A stretch of DNA of 50,035 bases from Gordoniibacillus chartarius (GCF_042432825.1 NZ_JBHLWN010000073.1:1-50035), one strand, 5' to 3'; positions 16,279 through 25,722 are shown, counted from the stretch's first letter. A program made the numbers and translations. The notes: a model not told the origin generated them from the letters alone.

Positions 16279-17355
16279 ATGCCAAATAACATTTCTGTAT
16301 TTCAAGTTTGCTCCATACTTTTGCTTTCGGTCGGCATTCTCAATCATGTGATCTTAATTCCCGTATTGTTGGACGCAGCGGGAAGAGACGCTGTAGTCGC
16401 CGTGGGGATGGTATTGGCATTGCTTCCTGTTTGGGCAGCGTGCCTAACCTATATCATGAAACACAAGGATCAACAGCCGTTTCGCGATTGGCTGCAGCGC
16501 CATTTCGGCAAAGGCTTGTCTGTTATTATCCTTGCAGCAGTCAGCGTCTATATATGGCTGCAAGGTTTCGTTTCCTTCTTTGATATCATTGTATGGGCCC
16601 ATTCGACCTATATGCCGCATACACCCAGATTTGCGCTTGCTCTTCTCGCATTGGCATGCTGTCTCTTTCTAGCAACCGGGGGTCTTCGTTCCATAGCGAT
16701 TGTTTCGGGTATTTTGCTGCCATTTGTGGTGTTACTCGGATTTTTTGTTGCGGCCTTCAACTTCAAGCATAAAGACTACAGTCTTGTTCTCCCCCTCCTT
16801 GCCGACGGATTCGCTCCCGTTTGGCGGGGCAGCCTGTTTGCGGCGAGCGCACTTTTTGAGCTTGTGCTGCTTCTTTTTTTGCAGCATCGCCTGACTCACC
16901 GGCCTTCATTCGCCGACGTGTTGCTCATGATTTTCTTGCTTGCCGGACTGACAATAGGCCCTTTAATGGGAGCAATTTCGATTTTTGGGATAGAGGAAGC
17001 TGTTTTGCAGAGATACCCGGCATTCGAACAATGGCGTGTTCTCGAACTAGGGAAGTACATAGAGCATTTGGATGTTTTTGCAATCTATCAGTGGATATCC
17101 GGAGTGTTCGTTCGTCTTTCACTATCCCTCTTTATTATGGCGGATGTGTGGAATGCAAAAAACAGAAGGCCGTTTCTGCTGCTTGCGGCCGGAACTATGC
17201 TCTTAGCATCAATAGCGCCCATAAGCGACGTGCGGTTTTTGCAGTTTCTAAAAACGGTGTATTTCCCGTTTACTTTCCTCCTCGTGATCGGACTCACCTT
17301 CCTGTTCGCTGGAAAAACATGGATTTCAAGATGGGGGATGAAAGGACAAACATGA
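16279..17355 (+). CDS. gerB: Spore germination permease, GerB family
   Basis: A 358-residue integral membrane protein with about ten hydrophobic segments, of the GerB (endospore permease, APC superfamily) type: ISVFQVCSILLLSVGILNHVILIP at the start, a central RSIAIVSGILLPFVVLLGFFVA and GSLFAASALFELVLLLFLQH. It is the nutrient-binding subunit of a germinant receptor in the spore inner membrane. ATG 16279 follows AGGTGAG. It is first in a gerB-gerA-gerC operon and overlaps gerA by four bases (ATGA). The germinant cannot be predicted. Confidence 0.85.
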   Translation: MPNNISVFQVCSILLLSVGILNHVILIPVLLDAAGRDAVVAVGMVLALLPVWAACLTYIMKHKDQQPFRDWLQRHFGKGLSVIILAAVSVYIWLQGFVSFFDIIVWAHSTYMPHTPRFALALLALACCLFLATGGLRSIAIVSGILLPFVVLLGFFVAAFNFKHKDYSLVLPLLADGFAPVWRGSLFAASALFELVLLLFLQHRLTHRPSFADVLLMIFLLAGLTIGPLMGAISIFGIEEAVLQRYPAFEQWRVLELGKYIEHLDVFAIYQWISGVFVRLSLSLFIMADVWNAKNRRPFLLLAAGTMLLASIAPISDVRFLQFLKTVYFPFTFLLVIGLTFLFAGKTWISRWGMKGQT

Positions 17356-18920
17356 AGAATTGTTTGACGCAATGGTTCCAAAAGCGCTCTTCTCCATCTG
17401 CTTCGTTGCCTGCGGAACAGCGGATCGGATATTCCAATGATGCCTGCACAAATAATGACTCAGGCTTGACAGAACAGGAGATCATCGGTTTATTTCGGCA
17501 TTCCGCCGATGTGAAGCATTTTTATTGCCAGAGTCAAAGCCAGAATCCGAAGTCCTCTGTATTGCTACTTTATTGCGAGGGGTTGACGGATCAAAAGGAA
17601 TGGAAAGACATTGTTCTGCCGCGCTTAAGGCGGCTCTTTAGAATAACAGGTTTCAATGACGAAGCCATGACCTGGAACGAAGAGTTGCCGTTGGAGAAGG
17701 TAGCGGGTAACGGATTGATGTTGAGGCGGCAAATCGTGCAGCATGTGCTGGATGGAAAACTCATTCTTTTTATGCCTGTCCAACAGCGCGTCTATACATG
17801 GGATATGGCCAAGACGCCTCAGCGAAAACCGGATGAATCCAATATCGAAACGTCGGTCAAAGGTCCTAAAGACGGTTTTGTGGAAGAGGTTGCGACCAAT
17901 GTCGCTTTAATTCGGAAGCGCATGAGGACAGGCTCCTTATGTTATGAACAATTTACGGTGGGAGAGCGCACGCAAACCCGTATCGCATTGCTTTATTTGC
18001 AAGATGTCGCGAACGCGGCGCTGGTCGACAATCTCAGGACGAAATTGCAGGATATCGAATATGATGGGATATGCAGCGCCGGGCAACTGCAAGAAATGAT
18101 TTCGTCTCCGAAATCCATATTTCCGGTGATGGCCTATACAGGACGGCCCGATTTCGCCGTGGCCTCGCTGCTTAGCGGTCGCTGCGCAATTCTGACGGAG
18201 GGATCGCCTGCCGCCCTGATTGCGCCGGCCGACATCTTTCTTCTGTTGAAAACCGCCGAAGATATTCATTTCCCCGCACTGACCGTTGCCGTAGCCAGAG
18301 GGCTGAGACTCGCCGGGTTATTGATAGCTCTGTTATTGCCTGCGCTGTGGACTGCCCTGCTGTCCTTTCACATTGAACAAATACCCGTGTTGCTGTTGGC
18401 TACCATTTCGATTCAGCGGGTGGGCCTTCCATTCTCTGTTGCTCAAGAAATGTTTTTAACGCTGATTTTCCTGGAAGCTTTTCGCGAGGCGGGAGCGCGG
18501 TTGCCTGCTTCGTTAGGACAAACGATGACTGTCGTAGGAGGATTGATTATTGGCGACGCCGCGATCCGGGCAGGGTTTATGTCGCCCAGTGTTCTGGTTA
18601 TCGGCGCGATTACCCATGTGTTCGGCTCTATGGTGCCGAATCATTCGTTGAATGCTACGGTCAGTATATTGCGATTTGGCCTTTTCTTTGTTTCTGCCGC
18701 CTTCGGAATATACGGTTTCTTGTGCGGAGTGGTATTGCTGTTATCTTACCTTTCCACCGTGCAGTCTTTCGGATTGCCTTATTTATCTCCGTTGTCGCCG
18801 CTGGACAGAGCGGACTTGCCTCACGCCCTGTTCAAGCTTCCATGGGCTTGGCAGCGGAAGCGTCCGAACACCGTGAATACGCAAGATTCAACCAGGAAGG
18901 GCGGGGAGGGCTTGCCATGA
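17352..18920 (+). CDS. gerA: Spore germination protein, GerA family
   Basis: A 522-residue GerA-family subunit. The N-terminal half is hydrophilic (GLTEQEIIGLFRHSADVKHFYC... VKGPKDGFVEEVATNVALIRKRMRT, a signature of the family). The C-terminal half has about five membrane segments (LAGLLIALLLPALWTALLSF ... SVLVIGAITHVFGSMVPNHSL). GerA subunits form the ion-conducting oligomer of the germinant receptor. The ATG at 17352 overlaps the gerB stop; upstream in-frame codons lie inside gerB. It ends in an ATGA overlap with gerC. Confidence 0.9.
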   Translation: MKNCLTQWFQKRSSPSASLPAEQRIGYSNDACTNNDSGLTEQEIIGLFRHSADVKHFYCQSQSQNPKSSVLLLYCEGLTDQKEWKDIVLPRLRRLFRITGFNDEAMTWNEELPLEKVAGNGLMLRRQIVQHVLDGKLILFMPVQQRVYTWDMAKTPQRKPDESNIETSVKGPKDGFVEEVATNVALIRKRMRTGSLCYEQFTVGERTQTRIALLYLQDVANAALVDNLRTKLQDIEYDGICSAGQLQEMISSPKSIFPVMAYTGRPDFAVASLLSGRCAILTEGSPAALIAPADIFLLLKTAEDIHFPALTVAVARGLRLAGLLIALLLPALWTALLSFHIEQIPVLLLATISIQRVGLPFSVAQEMFLTLIFLEAFREAGARLPASLGQTMTVVGGLIIGDAAIRAGFMSPSVLVIGAITHVFGSMVPNHSLNATVSILRFGLFFVSAAFGIYGFLCGVVLLLSYLSTVQSFGLPYLSPLSPLDRADLPHALFKLPWAWQRKRPNTVNTQDSTRKGGEGLP

Positions 18921-20083
18921 AGACGATTTTATGCTTTATTGCTGGAGCGAGCTTGCTTCTGACGACAGGATGCTGGGGGATATTGGAAATTCAAACGGTC
19001 CATTATGTTACGGCTGTTGGAGCCGACTACAAGAATGGAGAGTTTGTTCTCTATGCTCAAATGTTGGAATTTGCGGATGCAGCCAAATTGGAAGGGCAGC
19101 CAAAAACAAAAAAACCTACCGTATATGTGGGGAATGCGGCAGGGAAAAGCTTATGGGATGCGGCCAACAAACTGCAAACCACGGCTCAACAACTGTTATT
19201 TTGGGAACAGGTGTCGACGATCGTTGTTACCGAAAATGTATTGAAGGCGGACAAACTTCTGGAATTTCTGGAATTTACGAATCGCGATAAAGAAATACGG
19301 TACAATTCATGGATATTCAGCACAAAAGAAAATATTGAAGATATCTTCAAAGCCCAAACGTTTTTCAAATTTTCTTCGCTTTACACCCTGTTGCATGAAC
19401 CGAAAGATCAGTATCGCCAAAGCTCCTCGATTTCCCCCGTCCGCCTGTATCAATTTATACGTTCATTAAAAGATACGGCCAGGTCAAGTTATTTGCCGTC
19501 ATTGACATTAAAGACCGATAACTGGAGAGAGGACGGTAATGGCATGAAGCTATTGGAAGTTGATGGCGCGAATCTGTTCCAAACGAAACGATGGAACGGC
19601 TGGATCAGTCGAACCGATCTGACGGGCTGGCAATGGGTGAATCCAAAGACGCAAAGCTATCCCGTCGCTTTACTGTCCGACGATGATATTTCCGCCGTCA
19701 TGGTGTTTGAGAAACCGCGCATCCATATTCGACCTCAGGAGAAATGGGACAAAGCCTATTTTGACATAACCATTACATTGGACGCGAGTCTTGTCGAACT
19801 GCGCGAAGAAATGACGGAAAATGAGTTGATGGAACGATATACTAAACTTTTGGAAGGTCAAATCCTCCATGCTTTTCAAGAAGGAATCCGCATCCATACC
19901 GACGTGTTGAACTTGGGGGATTCGCTGTATCGATCCAATTCACGTGCATGGCGACGTATCGCCGATAACCATGCGTTCGTGCTTCATAATGACGCAATTC
20001 GTCATTTGAAAGTTGACATTCATTTCAAAGATACGGGCGAGTACAAGTTCGTGCCGCAAAAACGCGAAGATGAGGATAGATAG
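18917..20083 (+). CDS. gerC: Germination lipoprotein, GerC family
   Basis: A 388-residue Ger(x)C-type lipoprotein. The first 19 residues form a lipoprotein signal with lipobox LTTGC (Cys19). Then follow the family blocks QTVHYVTAVGADYKNGEFVLYAQMLEF, LLFWEQVSTIVVTENVLK, RYNSWIFSTK and, near the end, ELMERYTKLLEGQILHAFQEG. It anchors to the outer face of the spore inner membrane and is needed for receptor function. ATG 18917 overlaps the gerA stop. Gene order B-A-C differs from the common A-B-C or A-C-B. Confidence 0.9.
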   Translation: MKTILCFIAGASLLLTTGCWGILEIQTVHYVTAVGADYKNGEFVLYAQMLEFADAAKLEGQPKTKKPTVYVGNAAGKSLWDAANKLQTTAQQLLFWEQVSTIVVTENVLKADKLLEFLEFTNRDKEIRYNSWIFSTKENIEDIFKAQTFFKFSSLYTLLHEPKDQYRQSSSISPVRLYQFIRSLKDTARSSYLPSLTLKTDNWREDGNGMKLLEVDGANLFQTKRWNGWISRTDLTGWQWVNPKTQSYPVALLSDDDISAVMVFEKPRIHIRPQEKWDKAYFDITITLDASLVELREEMTENELMERYTKLLEGQILHAFQEGIRIHTDVLNLGDSLYRSNSRAWRRIADNHAFVLHNDAIRHLKVDIHFKDTGEYKFVPQKREDEDR

Positions 20084-20131
20084 CAAGAAGTCAATTTCTA
20101 ACAAATGATATGGCGGCCTGCTGAACTGTAT

Positions 20132-21478
20132 TCAAACCAAGTAGGATATAAAGACCGATGCGATTCCGAAATAAATCAGCAAGGAGAGGATGTCATTAAT
20201 CGTTGTAATTAACGGACCTGAAGCTACTGCCGGATCTACATTGAATTTATATAACAGGAGTGGAATGACTGTACCGGCCAATGTCCCGATAATCAGTGTG
20301 GCCAACAAGGAGCAGCCCACAACCAGACCGAGAACGGGGTTGCCTTGCCAAACATAGGCAATGCCTGCGATTAATATGCCGCAAGTGAACCCGATAATGA
20401 TCCCCACCCCAAACTCCCTGAGAATCAGGCGCAAAACCGTTTTCTTGTCCAGTTCGCGTGTGATTAATCCCCGTACTACGACAGCCAGGGACTGGGTTCC
20501 GGTATTTCCGGTCATCCCCGCGATCATGGGCATAAAAAACGCCAGTGCAACGACTTTGGTCAGTGTTTCTTCAAATCCGCTGATGATGCTTCCGGAAAGC
20601 AGCCCGATGATTAACAGCAAAATCAACCATGGCAGACGTCGAAAAGCAGCCGTCCAGGCTTTCGTATCGAAATCGATCGCTTTGCCCGCCGCGGACAATT
20701 TCTCGATGTCTTCATTGGCCTCGGATATGACGACATCGACGATATCATCGACAGTGATGATGCCGACCAATACGTTGTCATGCTCGACAACGGGCACCGC
20801 CAGAAAATCGTACCGCTCTATCACCCGGGCGACTTCTTCCTGGTCCATAGTCGCGGGTACGGAAATAACCCGCGAATACATGAGATCCGCCACTTTTTCA
20901 TCAGAGCGCGCAAGAATCAGATCCCGGTAGGAGATGACACCGACCAGACGTTTTTGATCATCGATGACATAAAGATAGTTGATCGTTTCCGCAATCTCTG
21001 CAAAAGATCTCAGCTTGTCGACAACATCTTGAACCGTATAATGGAAGGGGATCCAGACATAACGATTGGTCATGATTCTTCCCGCGGTTTCCGGCGGGTA
21101 CTTCATTAAATTTTGAACGGCCTGCGATTCCTCTTGCTTCATGCGGGACAAAAAATTCTCGATATTGTCAGCACCCAACTCATGCAGCAAATTGGCCAAA
21201 TCATCATTATCCATCAGATCCATGACCTTGGAAGAGTTTTCCACGCCCAACTGATGCAGGATATCGATCTGATCCTTCGTCCCGAGCTCAGAGGTCAAAT
21301 AAGCCAGTTGTTCTATGGTTAAAAAGAGCAGGAATTTGTAACGATGTTTCCGGGGCAAATCCTTGTAAAGCTTGGCGATATCATAAGGGTGAAGCTCATC
21401 CAAAATGGCTTGAATTTCTTTGCGATTGGTTTCTTTGATGAACTTGATGATTTTTAAATTCAATTGGTCGTCAGACAT
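20132..21478 (-). CDS. mgtE: Magnesium transporter MgtE
   Basis: A 448-residue MgtE channel. In order: N-terminal helical domain (IQAILDELHPYDIAKLYKDLP...DLANLLHELGADNIENFLSRM), two CBS domains (about residues 135-255; VIDDQKRLVGVISYRDLI and VVEHDNVLVGIITVDDIVDVV) and five membrane helices from about residue 280, with the selectivity loop MPMIAGMTGNTGTQSLAVVVRGL. Mg2+ binding to the CBS and N domains closes the pore. ATG 21478 has AGAGGAAA upstream and a TATAAT at 21513-21518 (minus strand). I saw no M-box riboswitch. Confidence 0.9.
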   Translation of the reverse strand: MSDDQLNLKIIKFIKETNRKEIQAILDELHPYDIAKLYKDLPRKHRYKFLLFLTIEQLAYLTSELGTKDQIDILHQLGVENSSKVMDLMDNDDLANLLHELGADNIENFLSRMKQEESQAVQNLMKYPPETAGRIMTNRYVWIPFHYTVQDVVDKLRSFAEIAETINYLYVIDDQKRLVGVISYRDLILARSDEKVADLMYSRVISVPATMDQEEVARVIERYDFLAVPVVEHDNVLVGIITVDDIVDVVISEANEDIEKLSAAGKAIDFDTKAWTAAFRRLPWLILLLIIGLLSGSIISGFEETLTKVVALAFFMPMIAGMTGNTGTQSLAVVVRGLITRELDKKTVLRLILREFGVGIIIGFTCGILIAGIAYVWQGNPVLGLVVGCSLLATLIIGTLAGTVIPLLLYKFNVDPAVASGPLITTINDILSLLIYFGIASVFISYLV

Positions 21479-21845
21479 CGCGTATTTTCCTCTCGAATAT
21501 AAGATCACCATCATTATAGCAGAGCATTTTCTTTGAACGAAGTGACATCTTAAGTGGAGCCTTCGCTTTCTTCTCAATCAGCACACAACATCTTTAGGAT
21601 GTCCACCATCTCAGAAATGAGCGCGAAATTCACAGCGCAGAAAATAGTACCAAGCGTTCAAATACAAAACAATTCCGTCATCGACGCCGACAGTAGTCGA
21701 TCTCGCGCTCTTCCTCGTCTCTGGGGAATCGTGACTTTGCTTTAAACGAGCGACTCAATAATATCCAAAGTAATACTTCAGAAAAAAATCGATGAGGGGG
21801 CGGATCAGCTGAAAAATGAGGGAATGGAAGCAGTCGGCGGAATCC

Positions 21846-21994
21846 AAATTCTCACCCGAGGGCATCCCCATCTGTGCCAAGGAAACAAAGATGAAGCCCA
21901 ACGGATACGACAAATCCAGAAACGCCAGAAGTGAAGATGCTCCCCGTCCTGCGGTTGTTCCACCGCCAAGTATGGACGCACATACCATTCGTGA
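21846..21994 (+). pseudogene. Transposase remnant (C-terminal part)
   Basis: The plus strand encodes FSPEGIPICAKETKMKPNGYDKS and then, one frame over, KRQK-stop-RCSPSCGCSTAKYGRTYHS. The pattern PEGIPICxKGxxMKPNGyDKSxNRQKWRCPxxCG...KYGRTYHT is typical of the central/C-terminal part of a large DDE transposase, here with a W-to-stop (TGA) and one frameshift. The rest of the region 21560-22260 cannot be read as a gene. It seems the same family as the remnant at 4101-4352. Confidence 0.65.
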
Positions 21995-22282
21995 TACTCT
22001 CGACTCCGTCCGGAAACAATGGCGATAAATCCGGATCGCGTTACCTTATAGAAAGACTCCACCAGCTTGCGAATCGATCGTTCTCCGCCGATTGCTCCAT
22101 ATAACGTACCAACTTCGCGGTGTTCCTTGCATACCCTCCTGATCGTTTTCATAACCAACATCCGATTTGAGCCATGCTCTTTCGGTTGTTTATTCGGGAT
22201 AGTCATTGCCAAGATGCTTTAACGCGTCTCAAAAAACGAAGGATTCGGCAGACAGTTGACTATCATGTCCGACGCTGAAAGA

Positions 22283-22315
22283 AACATCGCATCCCATTAT
22301 ATGGAATGCGATGTT
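22283..22315. terminator. Hairpin downstream of cstR (distal)
   Basis: AACATCGCAT (22283-22292) pairs with ATGCGATGTT (22306-22315); inner CCAT/ATGG extends the stem. No clear T-run on either strand. Confidence 0.45.
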
Positions 22316-22367
22316 CGTAGTAAATTCGGGTTCTACGGGTTAAATCTGATTCCGTTCGGAACGTTTT

Positions 22368-22396
22368 CGGTGATCCGTTCCAGAAACGGATCACCG
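22368..22396 (-). terminator. Hairpin just after cstR
   Basis: CGGTGATCCGTT and AACGGATCACCG form a perfect 12-base stem with a five-base loop, ten bases past the cstR stop. No T-run, so it may stabilise the mRNA end or terminate weakly. Confidence 0.55.
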
Positions 22397-22406
22397 TTTA
22401 CGTGAG

Positions 22407-22667
22407 TTATCGACTTTTTACCAGCAGTTCCATCGCTTCCTTCACCAATCTCGTCGTATCCCTGCCGGCTTCTTTCTCTTCCAAAATGCACTTTTCCAAA
22501 TTGACGGCCACAATATAAGCAATCGCCCGATCTGCGGCGCTGCGAATGGCGGATATCTGACCGACAACGTCTTTACAGTGCTGCTCTTCTTCCATCATTT
22601 TCAAAACGCCTCGGATTTGCCCCTCGATGCGTCTCAATCTTTTTTTTACATCGTCATCGTAGGTCAT
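22407..22667 (-). CDS. cstR: Persulfide-sensing repressor CstR
   Basis: An 86-residue CsoR/RcnR-family (DUF156) repressor: KKRLRRIEGQIRGVLKMMEEEQHCKDVVGQISAIRSA... Cys31 and Cys60 are in place, and the residue that is His in copper-binding CsoR is Asn56 (VNLEKC). Two cysteines without the His is the hallmark of CstR, which forms inter-subunit di- or trisulfides with persulfides and releases DNA. The ATG at 22667 follows AAGGGGGATT. It is the last gene behind the persulfide-dioxygenase gene but has its own upstream operator-like site at 22721-22740. Confidence 0.88.
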   Translation of the reverse strand: MTYDDDVKKRLRRIEGQIRGVLKMMEEEQHCKDVVGQISAIRSAADRAIAYIVAVNLEKCILEEKEAGRDTTRLVKEAMELLVKSR

Positions 22668-22720
22668 CGCATTCAATCCCCCTTGACTGAAATCGGCTCA
22701 CAATCTGTCCTGCCCCAATT

Positions 22721-22740
22721 ATATACCCCGCACCGTATGT
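22721..22740. promoter_or_regulatory. Probable CstR operator before cstR
   Basis: ATATACCCCGCACCGTATGT: an imperfect palindrome around a G/C core, like the CsoR/CstR operator type and like the better site at 25701-25720. It suggests autoregulation of cstR. Confidence 0.5.
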
Positions 22741-22805
22741 TTTCAAATTTAGAATCCTTACTGATCGGAACCGCTCCAGTCGGAATGGATGGATGCTCAT
22801 CTCTG

Positions 22806-23948
22806 TTAATTGGAATGATGGTGCACGGCGCAGCGATTCGGACCGATTTCGAGATCGATCGCCTTTTCGGGATCGACCTGAAGCTCGCCGCGGTTGATCG
22901 CAATGATCTCTTCAAAATTCGGCGGCTTCTCGCTGGTAACGGCACCTGCGACATATTCGGTAAAGACTTCGCGATTCTGTGTCCGCATGATTTCGTTATC
23001 ATTTCGGATGTCCCCGAGCGTTGCGCCGACAATGCCCCGCTCGTTCATTTCCCGAATGTCGGCGTAATGCGCGGGAAGAACTAGCACATCATCGGCGAGA
23101 TCGTTCAGCTTGCCAAACACCGTGTCGTACAGGTCCTGTGCCCATTCCTTCGCTTTTCCGCCCAAATCCGGCCGTCCGAGTCCACCGACAAAGATCGTGT
23201 CCCCCGAAAGCAGATAGTTTCCGTTGACCAGAAACGAGGTGGAACCCGGCGTATGCCCCGGAGTCGGAATGGCGAGCACATCGACCTGCACATTGCCAAA
23301 ACGGATTTCCCGGTGATGTTCGAGCGGTTCGTATGCCAAATCCGTTCCTTTAGCCTCGCTGGACGAAATGTAATACGTCGCGCCTGTCGCCTGCGCCAGT
23401 CTCGGTCCTCCGGAAATATGGTCCGCATGCAAATGCGAATCCACCACATGCTCGATGGAAAAGCTCTGCTGTCTGGACATCTCCTGGTAAACGTCGATGT
23501 TGAGGTTCGGATCGACAATCATCGCTTTACCGTCGGATACGATGACGTAAGACAGACATCCTTTCGACAGCCGGTTAATCTGGATCAGTTGCATCCTGTT
23601 TTCTTCCGCAACGGCAGTCGGATGGTAAAACTGGCTCCAGGCCAGCATGGCTTCCTGCAGGGAATAGCCGCGATATCCCCGTTCCTTCAATAGGTCGACA
23701 ATGAATTCCGACGATCCGCCCTTGGCGCAAACCACAACAATGTCCCGATCCCGGGGCAAATCTTTGAAGTGGTTTTCGTCTTCTTCAAGAAAATGAAAAT
23801 ACGGAACGTTGATCGACGTCGCCTGTTTCCCTTCGATCTTCCATTCCCGGTAATCTTCTTCATTCCGGACATCCAGAATGAACACGCCTTTGCCATCATT
23901 CATTTTTTCGTTCAATTGTTCAACCGTTATCCGTTGTACTTTGGACAT
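22806..23948 (-). CDS. cstB: Rhodanese-persulfide dioxygenase fusion (CstB-like)
   Basis: A 380-residue fusion. Residues 8-108 are a rhodanese domain with active-site loop CAKGGSS (Cys74). Residues 117-370 are a metallo-beta-lactamase-fold persulfide dioxygenase: DSHLHADH gives His172, His174 and Asp176, GHTPGS gives His232, LLSGDT gives Asp250 and LPAHY gives His294; these include the mononuclear iron ligands of ETHE1/CstB enzymes. It oxidises low-molecular-weight persulfide to sulfite or thiosulfate. In staphylococcal CstB the rhodanese follows the dioxygenase; here it precedes it. ATG 23948 with AAGGAGG upstream. Part of the cst operon. Confidence 0.88.
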   Translation of the reverse strand: MSKVQRITVEQLNEKMNDGKGVFILDVRNEEDYREWKIEGKQATSINVPYFHFLEEDENHFKDLPRDRDIVVVCAKGGSSEFIVDLLKERGYRGYSLQEAMLAWSQFYHPTAVAEENRMQLIQINRLSKGCLSYVIVSDGKAMIVDPNLNIDVYQEMSRQQSFSIEHVVDSHLHADHISGGPRLAQATGATYYISSSEAKGTDLAYEPLEHHREIRFGNVQVDVLAIPTPGHTPGSTSFLVNGNYLLSGDTIFVGGLGRPDLGGKAKEWAQDLYDTVFGKLNDLADDVLVLPAHYADIREMNERGIVGATLGDIRNDNEIMRTQNREVFTEYVAGAVTSEKPPNFEEIIAINRGELQVDPEKAIDLEIGPNRCAVHHHSN

Positions 23949-23993
23949 CGTATTCTTCCTCCTTGCTGGTTAAAATTCCATGTAACTTGCGTG

Positions 23994-24569
23994 TCATAGA
24001 TCGTCTTCTTCCAGAGGCCCGTTCCACTCCGACATCCCGGGAATGACGTTGATGACCTTGAATCCTTTCTTCGCAAGCATTTGACAAGCCATATCGCTCC
24101 TGTTGCCGGTACGACAAACGACCCAATATTCTCCGTTCAAGTCGAGTTCTGTCATCCGCCGCTCCAACTCGCCAAGCGGGATGGAGACCGCTCCTGGAAT
24201 CCGACCGAAAGCAAACTCTGCCGGTTCGCGGACATCCAGTATGTTCGGTTTTTTACCGGCTTCCTGCCGTATCTGCAGCTCTTCATTGAAGGCGGTATGC
24301 GGAAATTTCGTGTCCATATTCGTTTCAGTCGCATCCACTTTGCGGATGAAATGGCGGAACAAACCGGCTTCTTCTTTCAGTCCGATGTACTGATGCCCGA
24401 TTCGTTTCGCCCATCCTTTCAGATCAGCCACAGAGCCTTGATCCGTCGCACGAACTTCCAATACTCCTCCTGTTTCCATTTCGTCCATCGTTTTTTTTGT
24501 GCGAACGACCGGCATGGGACATGCCAAACCAACGCATTCCAAAATGCGATCAACCTTAACTGTAGACAT
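23994..24569 (-). CDS. TusA-rhodanese sulfurtransferase (CstA-like)
   Basis: A 191-residue two-domain sulfur carrier. Residues 1-75 are TusA-like: ILECVGLACPMPVVRTKKTM, with the acceptor Cys17 in CPMP. Residues 95-190 are a rhodanese with LDVREPAEFAFGRIPGAVSIPLGEL and active-site CRTGNRS (Cys152). It should pass sulfane sulfur within the persulfide pathway. The start is the ATG at 24569, with GGGAGG upstream; the reading frame stays open further upstream into the broken rhodanese, but that is not its start. It is 45 bases before the CstB-like gene. Confidence 0.85.
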   Translation of the reverse strand: MSTVKVDRILECVGLACPMPVVRTKKTMDEMETGGVLEVRATDQGSVADLKGWAKRIGHQYIGLKEEAGLFRHFIRKVDATETNMDTKFPHTAFNEELQIRQEAGKKPNILDVREPAEFAFGRIPGAVSIPLGELERRMTELDLNGEYWVVCRTGNRSDMACQMLAKKGFKVINVIPGMSEWNGPLEEDDL

Positions 24570-24579
24570 AAATACAACA

Positions 24580-24869
24580 TCCTCCCGTATTTTCATTGCT
24601 AATTTGGTTACTTTCCGTATTGCCTCTTTCCCCGTCCACGCCGACATGCCTCCGGCCATATTCACACCCTTCGGCAAACCAGAACCGTGTCTTTGCCGGG
24701 GTCTCTAGCTCATGGAGCCGTGCCGGAAGCTGCCCCAAGGAAATATGCTTGGCTTCCGGAATGCGGCCGGCCATTCGTCCGGTTCGCTGACATCGACAAT
24801 ATCGATGGGTTCCCCTCGCTTCAGGCGTTCTGCAATTTCATGCGGCAATTGCTTCCGGTATCGCAGCAT
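24580..24869 (-). pseudogene. Single-domain rhodanese, broken
   Basis: Starts well (ATG 24869 with GAGGAGGTGATG upstream) with LRYRKQLPHEIAERLKRGEPIDIVDVSEPDEW. Then the frame shifts to AGRIPEAKHISLGQLPARLHEL, shifts again to PGKDTVLVCRR, and a stretch of about 15 codons around the catalytic-loop end is missing before VNMAGGMSAWTG. Two frameshifts and an internal deletion make it non-functional. The last part now reads in frame into the TusA-rhodanese gene. Confidence 0.75.
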
Positions 24870-24884
24870 CTTGTCATCACCTCC

Positions 24885-25663
24885 TCAAGTCAACAATTCC
24901 ATCCAGATTTTCACAACGGTAGCGCCAATCAAACCGGCCAATACCCATTGCAGCGCCTTGGCGTTTAATTTCTTGCTGATTTTCGCGCCGATCGGCGCGG
25001 CGATCGTACTTGCGATCACCATGACAATGGAAGGAACCAGCAGCATATGCCCCCCCATCAATTTGCCCGCCGTCGAACCGATGGAGGAAATAAAGGTAAT
25101 GGCAAGCGCGATGCGATGGCCACACGTGTCGGAATCTTTAAGATAACCAGCATGACCGGCACGGTAATAAAAGCCCCCGCCGCTCCGACGATTCCGGACG
25201 CGATCCCGATTATCGCGGCAAAGACGGCTGCCAGCGGTTTGTTGAATTCGAGCATGGTAAAGTCCATGTCTTCATTCCCTTTTTTGGGAAGAAATATCAT
25301 GATAGAGGCAAGGAGCGCCAAAACCGCATAAGTCAGGTTAATGGCCGAATCCGGCAAAAATTTGGAACCGTAACCGCCGACGAAACTGCCGGCTACGATG
25401 GCAAAACCCATAATAGCCACAAGCGTATTGTTGATGTAGCCGCCTTTGCGGAAGGCAAACATGCCCGACAGCGTGGCGAAAAACACCTGAATCGCGCTGA
25501 CGGCGCTTACCTCCTGCGCCGTAAAAGCGGTGAACCCAAGCGCGGGAGGAATGTAAAGCAGCATGGGATACTTGATAATCGAACCTCCGATACCGACCAT
25601 GCCCGAAATCAGGGAACCGGCAAATCCGATAGCCAGCAGCATAACGAACCATCCAACATCCAT
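24885..25663 (-). pseudogene. TauE/SafE sulfite-exporter-like permease, frameshifted
   Basis: A membrane permease of the TauE/SafE family. The first frame (from ATG 25663, RBS GGAG) encodes GFAGSLISGMVGIGGSIIKYPMLLYIPPALGFTAFTAQEVSAVSAIQVFFATLSG..., then VGAAGAFITVPVMLVILKIPTRVAIAS. Near 25108 one base appears lost; the next frame continues with LAITFISSIGSTAGKLMGG...KALQWVLAGLIGATVVKIW to a stop at 24885. The joined protein would be about 259 residues, normal for the family. It is the first gene of the cst operon and would export sulfite made by the dioxygenase. The frameshift may be real or an assembly error. Confidence 0.75.
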
Positions 25664-25700
25664 GACAATCTCCTTTCAGTTTTGTACACTTTTGCGGCCA

Positions 25701-25720
25701 ATATACCCACAGGGGTATAT
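25701..25720. promoter_or_regulatory. CstR operator of the cst operon
   Basis: A perfect palindrome, ATATACCC-ACAG-GGGTATAT, of the CsoR/CstR operator type, 38 bases upstream of the TauE-like start. On the minus strand TATATT (25700-25705) is a possible -10. The matching -35 position (25723-25728) now falls inside the insertion sequence end. Confidence 0.8.
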
Positions 25721-25722
25721 TT

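Noticed and set aside
21479..21760. M-box magnesium riboswitch before mgtE
   Set aside because: The conserved M-box sequence blocks could not be found; only a TATAAT-type promoter is seen.
21805..22212. A 135-codon minus-strand frame
   Set aside because: It is opposite the decayed transposase, has no ribosome binding site or domain, and the transposase motifs on the plus strand explain the coding-like signal.
22407..22667. Copper repressor CsoR
   Set aside because: The metal-binding His is Asn and the neighbours are persulfide enzymes, so CstR fits better.
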